From assembly GCF_018613065.1 (NCBI RefSeq), contig NZ_JAGGQW010000079.1, forward strand, positions 1 through 25,208: 25,208 nucleotides of DNA, read 5' to 3'. A model generated the notes under the pieces. It was not told the origin of the DNA. It saw nothing but the letters and a program-made list of their open reading frames with translations, and did no database searches. Made by a program: the position numbers and the translations under genes. Positions 1 through 5,635 of this stretch are shown one piece after another. The DNA comes from Bacillus sp. ISL-7. GTDB taxonomy: Bacteria; Bacillota; Bacilli; Bacillales_B; DSM-18226. Each line of letters begins with the position of its first letter. Positions within the stretch are counted from its first letter, which is position 1.

Positions 1-142
1 TTGATTAGCTCATTTTGTTACGTTGGCTTAGTTTCTTAATTGAAACTAAAAGTTTTTGTTTGTTTGCACGATTTTGTTTGTTTAGTTTTCAAAGAACAAA
101 TCTATTATTCTTGTTTGTCAACCAATCAAGTGATTAGCGACT
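1..142 (-). other. Leader (5' external spacer) of a ribosomal RNA operon, 16S gene just outside the window
   Basis: Read on the minus strand, 82-100 gives a TTGTTCTTTGAAAACTAAA sequence. This is the boxA-like leader/spacer sequence that precedes 16S and 23S genes in Bacillaceae. It lies downstream of two strong tandem promoters. Further towards the left edge is a perfect 8-bp hairpin (TTAGTTTC at 28-35, GAAACTAA at 42-49, loop of 6), a plausible processing or antitermination structure. No mature 16S sequence is reached within the window. The reading frames here are too short to be genes. That an rrn operon lies to the left is an inference from the leader and promoters. Confidence 0.75.
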
Positions 143-148
143 CTTATT

Positions 149-177
149 ATTCTAGCATAACACTTTTTTAATGTCAA
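149..177 (-). promoter_or_regulatory. rrn promoter P2 (sigma-A)
   Basis: On the minus strand the -35 element is TTGACA (172-177), the spacer is exactly 17 bp, and the -10 element is TAGAAT (149-154). The -35 is consensus and five of six -10 bases match. It points leftwards into the boxA-like leader, as expected for the downstream member of a tandem rRNA promoter pair. Confidence 0.8.
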
Positions 178-239
178 CTTCATTCGAAATAATTTCTTAC
201 ATCTCTTAAACTAGTTATTCCGTAGCAGCGACAATGAAT

Positions 240-268
240 ATCATACTACCCCATCACTAATTCGTCAA
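240..268 (-). promoter_or_regulatory. rrn promoter P1 (sigma-A)
   Basis: On the minus strand the -35 element is TTGACG (263-268), the spacer is 17 bp, and the -10 element is TATGAT (240-245). It lies about 91 bp upstream of P2 in the same orientation. Tandem P1/P2 promoters are typical of Bacillus rrn operons. Stringent or growth-rate control is expected for such promoters but cannot be read from the sequence. Confidence 0.7.
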
Positions 269-294
269 CCATTTCTTTTCGATTTTTTATAAAT

Positions 295-386
295 TGGCTG
301 TGTTAAACATGGCTGTTGATTTCCGCTTCAGGCGCTTCACTCCAATCAACATGTGCCAAAATCAACAATGAGCTTTAACATAGCCA
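295..386. repeat. Palindromic intergenic repeat element
   Basis: The outer arms 295-307 and 374-386 are complementary over 13 bp, with a single G/T wobble at 300/381. A nested inverted repeat, TGTTGAT (314-320) and ATCAACA (345-351), encloses a GC-richer core. The core text (GTTGATTTCCGCTTCAGGCG and the CACTCCAATCAACA end) resembles short dispersed intergenic palindromes that I recall from Bacillaceae genomes. It contains no reading frame of note. It separates the rrn promoters from the micro-ORF. Whether it is mobile or repeated elsewhere cannot be judged from one copy. Confidence 0.5.
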
Positions 387-509
387 TAAATTATATAGCA
401 CTTTGTAATGGGAAAGCCAGAAAAGATTATTAAATAGGTTTAGATAAGAATTAATAGGAAAAAATATACTTTAGTATTCCGTTCTTATAATAAAGGAGAT
501 GACTATAAA

Positions 510-635
510 TTGAGTATAAAAAAAGACGATGAAAGTGGATTGATTACTCCTGTGGAACAAGAGCAAAATCAATCGGTTTTGGATGAGAAATTGCCTGAAT
601 TTGATGTGATTGGAACCGCACTTAACGATGTTTAA
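510..635 (+). CDS. Small acidic hypothetical protein (41 aa)
   Basis: I do not recognise this product. The frame begins with TTG at 510 and ends with TAA at 633-635. It encodes a 41-residue, strongly acidic, hydrophilic peptide (MSIKKDDESG... ending ALNDV) with no membrane segment, cysteine or recognisable motif. It has an unusually good ribosome binding site: AAAGGAGATGA at 492-502 is nearly the full anti-16S complement and is well spaced from the TTG. A strong terminator starts six bases after the stop. A possible -10 element TATACT (465-470) lies upstream, but its -35 is poor. The RBS-frame-terminator arrangement is the evidence that this is a gene. It is divergent from the rrn operon and converges with the methyltransferase gene. 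Its function is unknown. Confidence 0.6.
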   Translation: MSIKKDDESGLITPVEQEQNQSVLDEKLPEFDVIGTALNDV

Positions 636-640
636 TTCGA

Positions 641-688
641 AAACCCTTTGCAAAAAGAGAAATCCTCTTTGAATGCAAAGGGTTTTTT
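641..688. terminator. Bidirectional intrinsic terminator
   Basis: AAACCCTTTGCA (641-652) pairs with TGCAAAGGGTTT (674-685). An inner AAAGAG/CTCTTT pairing lengthens the stem, and a run of T follows to 688. The A-rich left flank gives a shorter T-run on the minus strand, so it can also end the methyltransferase transcript, whose stop codon abuts it. Confidence 0.8.
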
Positions 689-1458
689 CACCTTTTAATT
701 GCCCTTAATATGACGGCTTCCCCGACGAAGGAGATAATTTGATTATCCCTTATGGTAATTTTAAATTTCTCTTTTACTTTCGGGGATGCACTAAGGATAA
801 ATTGAGTTAATTTATCTTTTTCATCTTCAGGTAAATTCATGCGATTACACCAAGGTTCGTAATGAAAGGTTTTTTCAAAGCGGTGCCATTCAAAAATTTC
901 AAAACCGGAAATTTCAAGCATCCGGAGCCATTCACTTTTCTTCCAAGCCCGGAAATGACTGTAATCCCGCCATTTTTCGATGGTATTATAAAATAGATCA
1001 TAGTCCTCTTCCTCTGGAACGACATTATCATCAAGTAAAAACTGACCTGATGGCTTGAGGACGCGGTGGACTTCTTCCACAAACTTATTTACATCCGGGA
1101 AATGATGTGGAGCAATCCGGCAAGTTACAATATCAAATACTCCATCTGGAAATGGAAGAATTTCTGCATCCCCAACTTTAAACTCGACATTTTGATGCCC
1201 ATTACCTAAGATATATTTTTGAGCTGCAACTAACATTTCAGGTGTCAAATCTAAAGCCGTTACTTTTTTTACACAAGATGCGAATGCATTTGCAGTATGA
1301 CCGCCGCCTGTGGCAACATCTAATAACTCTTCTTCTCCGGTTACCGTCGCCATTTCCAAAAGCTTTTGTAAGTCATTGCCATCTTTGTGGATAGCACTAC
1401 TAACATAGGAATCTGCACTTTTTCCAAACTGTTGTTGTACATCCTTTTTGATATCCAT
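688..1458 (-). CDS. Class I SAM-dependent methyltransferase (UbiE/YcgJ-like)
   Basis: A 256-residue soluble protein with a Methyltransf_11-type Rossmann fold. Motif I, LLDVATGGGHTA, lies near residues 45-56. An acidic residue in the next strand (TALDLTPEM) should bind the adenosine ribose. The post-motif GDAEILPFPDGVFDIVTCR and the HRVLKPSGQFLL strand complete the family pattern. The start is ATG at 1456-1458 with GGAGGGAG well placed upstream. B. subtilis YcgJ is the closest relative I can suggest. The substrate is unknown: menaquinone-type UbiE activity is possible, but the long C-terminal part (EWHRFEKTFHYEPW...) suggests a small-molecule methyltransferase of unassigned role. It appears monocistronic and ends at the shared terminator. 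Confidence 0.85.
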   Translation of the reverse strand: MDIKKDVQQQFGKSADSYVSSAIHKDGNDLQKLLEMATVTGEEELLDVATGGGHTANAFASCVKKVTALDLTPEMLVAAQKYILGNGHQNVEFKVGDAEILPFPDGVFDIVTCRIAPHHFPDVNKFVEEVHRVLKPSGQFLLDDNVVPEEEDYDLFYNTIEKWRDYSHFRAWKKSEWLRMLEISGFEIFEWHRFEKTFHYEPWCNRMNLPEDEKDKLTQFILSASPKVKEKFKITIRDNQIISFVGEAVILRAIKR

Positions 1459-1565
1459 GTCATTTCTCCCTCCGTGACTTTTATTTAATAACTATAAAGC
1501 AGTTACTTCCTAAAGAAAATGACAGGTATTTTATGTTTTACAATAAGAAAAAGTAATTGAATTTA

Positions 1566-2318
1566 TCAATCCATTTCAAGAATTACCGGGCAGTGGTCAC
1601 TCCCCATCACATTGCAATGAATATCCACATTCTTGAGTCGTTCCCTCAATCTTTCGGAAACAATAAAGTAATCAATCCGCCAGCCAATATTTTTTTCCCT
1701 GACTTTTGCCATGTAGGACCACCAGGTATAAGCACCTTCCTGCTCCGGATTAAAATGACGATAGCTGTCAACAAAGCCTTCAGCAAGTAAAGTGGTCATT
1801 TTCCCACGTTCTTCTTCCGTAAACCCGGAATTCCCATTATTGGATTTTGGATTTCGCAAGTCAATTTCCTGATGGGCGACATTCAAATCCCCGCATAAGA
1901 CGACGGGTTTCAGTTTATCTAATTCCTTCAAATGCAGTAGGATCCGATCCTCCCAGTCCAAACGATAGTTGATTCTCGCTAAATCTCTTTGTGAATTAGG
2001 GGTATAGACATTAACTAAGAAAAAGTCGTCAAACTCTAATGTAAGAATTCGTCCTTCCCCTTCAGTCTCATCCGTTCCTACCCCATATCGAACAGAAAGC
2101 GGTTTCTTCTTAGTAAACACTGCTGTACCGGAGTAGCCTTTCTTGATTGCATAATTCCAGTATTGGTGATATCCAGCCAACTCAAGACTAATTTGCCCTT
2201 CTTGCAGTTTGGTTTCCTGCACACAAAAAATGTCTGCATCCACTTCATTAAAATAATCCATAAAACCTTTTTTAACGCACGCCCTAAGGCCATTAACATT
2301 CCAAGATACTAGTTTCAT
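1566..2318 (-). CDS. exoA: Exodeoxyribonuclease III / AP endonuclease
   Basis: A 250-residue endonuclease/exonuclease/phosphatase-fold enzyme of the XthA/ExoA type, which cleaves DNA at abasic sites and trims 3' blocking groups in base-excision repair. All signature blocks are present: SWNVNGLRA at the N-terminus, the metal-binding Glu in CVQETKLQ (about residue 35), VNVYTPNSQ, the catalytic GDLNVAH, WRIDYFIVS, and the terminal SDHCPV with the general-base His. Length matches B. subtilis ExoA (about 252 aa). The start ATG follows a purine-rich GGAGAAGGAAAA. The gene stands alone between the methyltransferase and the YibQ-type protein. In spore formers ExoA also repairs DNA damage during germination, which fits the other spore genes here but is not shown by the sequence. 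Confidence 0.95.
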   Translation of the reverse strand: MKLVSWNVNGLRACVKKGFMDYFNEVDADIFCVQETKLQEGQISLELAGYHQYWNYAIKKGYSGTAVFTKKKPLSVRYGVGTDETEGEGRILTLEFDDFFLVNVYTPNSQRDLARINYRLDWEDRILLHLKELDKLKPVVLCGDLNVAHQEIDLRNPKSNNGNSGFTEEERGKMTTLLAEGFVDSYRHFNPEQEGAYTWWSYMAKVREKNIGWRIDYFIVSERLRERLKNVDIHCNVMGSDHCPVILEMD

Positions 2319-2400
2319 GTTAACTTTTCCTTCTCCCTTGCTAACTGGTTATTTATTAATGTTTGATAGGAGACATTTTATCAGTTAAGGAGGATTTGGG

Positions 2401-2454
2401 AAAGAAATATGACCCCCCATAAGATGGATTATTAGTCCAACTTATGAGGGGTCA
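2401..2454 (-). terminator. Intrinsic terminator after the YibQ-type gene
   Basis: TGACCCCCCATAAG (2410-2423) pairs with CTTATGAGGGGTCA (2441-2454) over 14 positions with one mismatch, around a 17-base loop. On the minus strand the stem is followed by a T-rich but interrupted tail (2401-2409). It starts seven bases after the stop region of the upstream gene. Confidence 0.7.
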
Positions 2455-2460
2455 CTTCAC

Positions 2461-3261
2461 TCAGCTGCCTTTTTTATATGGTATAAAATACTTTTCAGGT
2501 AATTTGCCGGAAAACAGCTTAGAAACAGGGACTATTTTTATATTTCGTTTATTAAATTCGTCCATCGCCTGAAAGACACCAATCGAACATACTTTTCCGG
2601 TTATACCTACATGCCCAATAGCAATACCTGTACCTTTTATTTCAGTAACCTTCGCTAGTCTAATCATTTGTTTTCGAACATGCGCTGAGGAGGATATGTC
2701 GTCTAGAAATACATCTCTTTTAAGGATGGGTACACCCAGCTCTTTGGCTATTTCGGGAAATTTCGTATTTGGACTAGTGGCACTATCGATAATAAATAAT
2801 CTTCTTTCCTTAGCAACCTCAACAATTGCACGAACTATTTCTTTATTTTCAACCGCAAGTGAGCCCATATGGTTATTGATGCCTACAGCATATGGAACAT
2901 CTTTTATCGCGTCCTCTACAATTTGTCTTACTTCGGCTGGTGAAAGGTCATTCGTAATTGGCCTTGGCCCAAGCCAAGATCTTTTTCCTCTTTTCGGTTC
3001 CATGGATAAATGAATCATTACTTCGAAGCCATATTTATGGGCCCATTCCGCATGTTCTGTCGAGTGTTCTGCAAACGGCATGACTGCAGCAGTAATCGGA
3101 ATTTCTCCTTCAAGGAAGTCACGCACTCCACCTGTTCCACCGCCGAAATCATCAATGATAATTGCAGCCCTTAGTTCTTTGGGTTCATTTTTTTCGGCCG
3201 ATGTCGGTTGTTGAAATGTAAATACCATGAATGGAATAAGCATATAAATAAATTTTTTCAT
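2461..3261 (-). CDS. Divergent polysaccharide deacetylase family protein (YibQ-like), secreted
   Basis: A 266-residue exported protein. An N-terminal signal peptide (hydrophobic to about residue 20, with an AxA-like PTSA before EKNEP) is followed by one divergent polysaccharide deacetylase domain. Visible family landmarks are AAIIIDDFGGG (residues 32-42, with an Asp pair), FAEHSTEHAEWAH, VMIHLSMEP, GINNHMGS with the conserved His, IDSATSPNT and GIAIGHVG. The domain runs almost to the end. This family is structurally related to NodB-like deacetylases, but its true substrate and activity are not established, so a cell-wall carbohydrate role is inference. The start ATG has GGGGGTC upstream. It is probably monocistronic, with a terminator on each side. 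Confidence 0.85.
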   Translation of the reverse strand: MKKFIYMLIPFMVFTFQQPTSAEKNEPKELRAAIIIDDFGGGTGGVRDFLEGEIPITAAVMPFAEHSTEHAEWAHKYGFEVMIHLSMEPKRGKRSWLGPRPITNDLSPAEVRQIVEDAIKDVPYAVGINNHMGSLAVENKEIVRAIVEVAKERRLFIIDSATSPNTKFPEIAKELGVPILKRDVFLDDISSSAHVRKQMIRLAKVTEIKGTGIAIGHVGITGKVCSIGVFQAMDEFNKRNIKIVPVSKLFSGKLPEKYFIPYKKGS

Positions 3262-3320
3262 AAATGACCCCCAACTTTGATTTTAGAGGTTAATTTGCCC
3301 TAAGTGATTATAAATTAGAC

Positions 3321-3347
3321 AAAAAAAAGAGAGCTGCAAGAGCCCTC
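3321..3347 (-). terminator. Intrinsic terminator of ppiB
   Basis: On the minus strand a 7-bp stem with one G/T pair (GAGGGCT and AGCTCTC, 3329-3347) encloses a 5-base loop and is followed by eight T (3321-3328). It starts ten bases after the ppiB stop. Confidence 0.85.
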
Positions 3348-3356
3348 CTTTGTTAT

Positions 3357-3797
3357 CTATTCTTGATCATATACCTTTACTTCTACCATTTTATCACCAT
3401 TGCGCATGGATTTTGCAGTTTCAAGCCCAGAAGTCACTTGTCCAAACACGGTATGAACACCGTTTAGATGCGGCTGTGATTCATGAACGATAAAGAATTG
3501 GCTTCCTCCAGTGTTTTTGCCTGCATGTGCCATGGATAATGCACCAGGTACATGTTTGTGAGGATTCCCTTCTGTTTCACATTTAATTGTGTAACCAGGT
3601 CCACCAGTTCCTCGACCTTCAGGACAGCCTCCTTGACTTACAAATCCAGGAATAACTCGGTGGAATGTTAATCCATTGTAAAATCCTTTGTTAACCAATG
3701 ATTCAAAATTCTCAACTGTCCCTGGTGCTGCTTCTGGATATAAATCAAATTCAATTTTTTCTCCGTTTTCCATCAAAAAATGACCTTTTTTCGCCAT
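3357..3797 (-). CDS. ppiB: Peptidyl-prolyl cis-trans isomerase B (cyclophilin)
   Basis: A compact cytoplasmic cyclophilin of 146 residues that accelerates X-Pro bond isomerisation in folding proteins. The hallmark catalytic segment [13 protein letters not shown] is present, with the Arg that acts in catalysis. [29 protein letters not shown] and [12 protein letters not shown] follow, covering the whole domain with no extra parts or signal peptide. I place the start at ATG 3795-3797 because AAAGGAG lies eight bases upstream. An in-frame GTG three codons earlier overlaps that ribosome binding site and is an unlikely start. It is monocistronic with its own terminator. The 5' side faces the candidate sRNA locus. 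Confidence 0.93.
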   Translation of the reverse strand: MAKKGHFLMENGEKIEFDLYPEAAPGTVENFESLVNKGFYNGLTFHRVIPGFVSQGGCPEGRGTGGPGYTIKCETEGNPHKHVPGALSMAHAGKNTGGSQFFIVHESQPHLNGVHTVFGQVTSGLETAKSMRNGDKMVEVKVYDQE

Positions 3798-3923
3798 TGA
3801 AAACACTCCTTTATGTAAAAATCATTTTTATCATACACTTTTCAAAAAAGAAATGAAAGTTTGAAACACCAAATTTCTTCCTTTCAGTTATATTTCTCCT
3901 ATGGTTGTGGTAATATAATAGTA

Positions 3924-4040
3924 CCCCTTCCGAACATTCGCTTGTTGCGGGACACTTAACCACTGTACGGACGGAAGGGGCAAGGTGTAACAATTCAATT
4001 GTTGCATCGCGAAAGCCGAGACAAAAGTCTCGGCTTTTTG
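3924..4040 (+). ncRNA. Candidate structured small RNA between ppiB and a membrane-protein gene
   Basis: The plus strand shows three hairpins in order. A perfect 9-bp stem, CCCCTTCCG (3924-3932) with CGGAAGGGG (3972-3980), closes a 39-base loop that can form a small internal hairpin. A second hairpin, AACAATT with AATTGTT (3989-4003), extends by GT/GC on each side. The third is an 11-bp perfect stem with AAAA loop followed by TTTTT (4012-4038), a strong plus-strand terminator. A consensus -10 TATAAT (3914-3919) lies just upstream, placing the RNA start at the base of hairpin 1. The -35 region (about 3891-3896, TATTTC) is poor. No open frame with a ribosome binding site occurs on either strand. 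I do not recognise it as a known RNA family. The existence of a transcript is inferred from these signals. Confidence 0.5.
4012..4040. terminator. Strong intrinsic terminator, likely bidirectional
   Basis: AAAGCCGAGAC (4012-4022) and GTCTCGGCTTT (4027-4037) form a perfect 11-bp stem with an AAAA loop. Five T follow on the plus strand. On the minus strand it sits right after the stop of the gene at 4045 but has only a short T stretch. Confidence 0.85.
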
Positions 4041-4044
4041 TATG

Positions 4045-4497
4045 TTAGCCTTTTAATTTAGCCGTCCAAGTGTAGAATGAATAAAGAATCGTTAAAAACA
4101 GCAGGTAACCAAAAAACGTGTAGAGATGTGACCAGTTCTCATTGTGATCAAACCAGCCGAACACTTCCGTTAATTTTTCAAGAATGGGCATCAAAAGACT
4201 AATAAAGACGATCAGGCCTAGTTTCCCCCATTTATTGACCTGGTCCATAACCCGAAGAAAGGCGAAAACCAACACTGGAAGCACCACGAGTGTAAATACA
4301 ATATTGATGGGGAAAATAGTGGGCATCGGCCTCAAGGGGAACCGATATATGTGTTTCCCAACGAAAAAAAGATCTAAATACGTAGCGAGCAAGGAAGCCA
4401 AAAGAATAGCAGCGAGGGATGGGTTAGTCCAAAATCGATATGGCTTTTTTGGCGATGGCAGCGAGCTCGAGTCGTTCAAGTGTTTTACAGTATTCAT
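4045..4497 (-). CDS. Small four-helix membrane protein, hypothetical (CBO0543-like)
   Basis: Not securely recognised. The 150-residue product has a polar N-terminus of about 25 residues (ending SPKKPYRFW). Four hydrophobic segments follow, roughly residues 26-46, 62-84, 90-112 and 124-145, separated by short charged loops such as HNENWSH, and it ends TAKLKG. Size and helix layout recall the CBO0543-type membrane proteins of Firmicutes, a low-confidence suggestion. I place the start at ATG 4495-4497, which has GGGGAG seven bases upstream. An ATG eleven codons earlier in the same frame has no ribosome binding site. The gene overlaps the 3' end of yppC by 74 bases in another frame, so the two are probably co-transcribed and translationally coupled. 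It ends at the strong hairpin at 4012-4037. Confidence 0.7.
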   Translation of the reverse strand: MNTVKHLNDSSSLPSPKKPYRFWTNPSLAAILLASLLATYLDLFFVGKHIYRFPLRPMPTIFPINIVFTLVVLPVLVFAFLRVMDQVNKWGKLGLIVFISLLMPILEKLTEVFGWFDHNENWSHLYTFFGYLLFLTILYSFYTWTAKLKG

Positions 4498-5485
4498 TTT
4501 TAATCTCCCCGTCAATTTTTTCATTGTCATCCATTAAATAATCCACAACACGATCATCTTCAAACCAGTCCCCTTTTTCAGCCTCCGTTTGACTTACATT
4601 CTTCCAAGCGTATTCAAGGGCTGGACTATAAATTTTCCTTGCTCGCGGCCTGAGCTGACAGGCCTTTAAGCGGATTTGATAGGCAAAGCCAGGTATTCCT
4701 TCGTTGATGTTATTAAAAATATGCGGCCAGTAATCCTTTCTGGAGCCTGAATGTGGATGGGTTTTAGCCCATTCCAAGACTAGTTTTAAACGCTCCTTGT
4801 TTTTAAAAAGGACATCATATAATCTTTTTCCAAGTAAAATTCGTTCATTCAATGACTCAAACTGATGAAGTGTTTGCCCAGCTAGGTTTCTTTTTCCATA
4901 GGGAAAGAGGATTTGGTTAAAAGAAAGCAGGTCCTGGAGAATAAATTCAAATTTATTTAACACTCCTTTTTGATAAAGTGGATTCTGAACCACCCTTTTT
5001 TCCAAATAACTCTGTTCATTTATTATCAACGCAATGGCGAGAATATAGGTTTCTTGATAAAGCCAAAAGTGATTCCAAATCGTTTCCATAAAGGTAGAAA
5101 TATTTAAAAAAGAACCTAAATGAAATAACGGTTTATGTTGCTTTAAGCTTTCCCTATACAACAAAAATTGCGGATAGACGTCTTGGAAAATGAGCCAATT
5201 CCCACGCTCTAAAAAAGCAAAAAAAGTTTCTCTTTCTTTTTTCGAGAGTAGGCGGGTGAGAAATTCTCCTTTCAGGTCGGTCATATTCCACCCCCCGTTT
5301 CGGGAGACCATATGCCCAAGAAAAGCCCAATGGATTTCAGGAAAGTGAAGATAAAAGTCAAGGTACGCCTTCGTTCTGGTGACATTATTTAAGTTATGCT
5401 CCTTTGTCTCAGTCTTTATTTGTTCTAAAAGGCTCGCTTCCCCTCTCGTTATTTTTGGCGGCAAACTTGATTGTTTGCCCTTCAT
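4424..5485 (-). CDS. yppC: DUF2515 family protein YppC
   Basis: A 353-residue soluble-looking protein matching the Bacillus-specific DUF2515 family (YppC). The recognisable signature is FPEIHWAFLGHMVSRNGGWN near residues 48-67. A long, mainly helical, aromatic-rich region follows (for example WNHFWLYQETYILAIALI and NINEGIPGFAYQIRLKACQ). No enzyme motif, signal peptide or transmembrane segment is evident. The function is unknown. The start is ATG with AAGGGAAG eight bases upstream. The gene is divergent from the cyclase gene, with about 150 bp between the two starts, and its last 74 bases overlap the downstream membrane-protein gene. The C-terminus (AAIAKKAISILD) is read through the overlap without any sign of a frameshift. 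Confidence 0.85.
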   Translation of the reverse strand: MKGKQSSLPPKITRGEASLLEQIKTETKEHNLNNVTRTKAYLDFYLHFPEIHWAFLGHMVSRNGGWNMTDLKGEFLTRLLSKKERETFFAFLERGNWLIFQDVYPQFLLYRESLKQHKPLFHLGSFLNISTFMETIWNHFWLYQETYILAIALIINEQSYLEKRVVQNPLYQKGVLNKFEFILQDLLSFNQILFPYGKRNLAGQTLHQFESLNERILLGKRLYDVLFKNKERLKLVLEWAKTHPHSGSRKDYWPHIFNNINEGIPGFAYQIRLKACQLRPRARKIYSPALEYAWKNVSQTEAEKGDWFEDDRVVDYLMDDNEKIDGEIKNEYCKTLERLELAAIAKKAISILD

Positions 5486-5635
5486 TTTTAATTCTTCCCT
5501 TATATATTCCAGTGGTGACTTCTCGCGATTCCTCTTAAAAAATATGGCACATTACCTCCTTTGCGTATTCTCCTTCCACCTATGGAATATGTATGAATGA
5601 GAATAATTTTTGGGGAGAGGAATGAGTACTTACTT

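Noticed and set aside
99..121. A third TTGACA (116-121, minus strand) that could be another rrn promoter
   Set aside because: No acceptable -10 lies 16-18 bp away. The nearest AT-rich match is only 11 bp away, and the region is already part of the leader.
3811..3993. A 60-codon open frame on the minus strand upstream of ppiB
   Set aside because: It has no ribosome binding site and a low-complexity, unlikely composition, and it covers the hairpin and promoter signals of the candidate sRNA. I treat it as chance.
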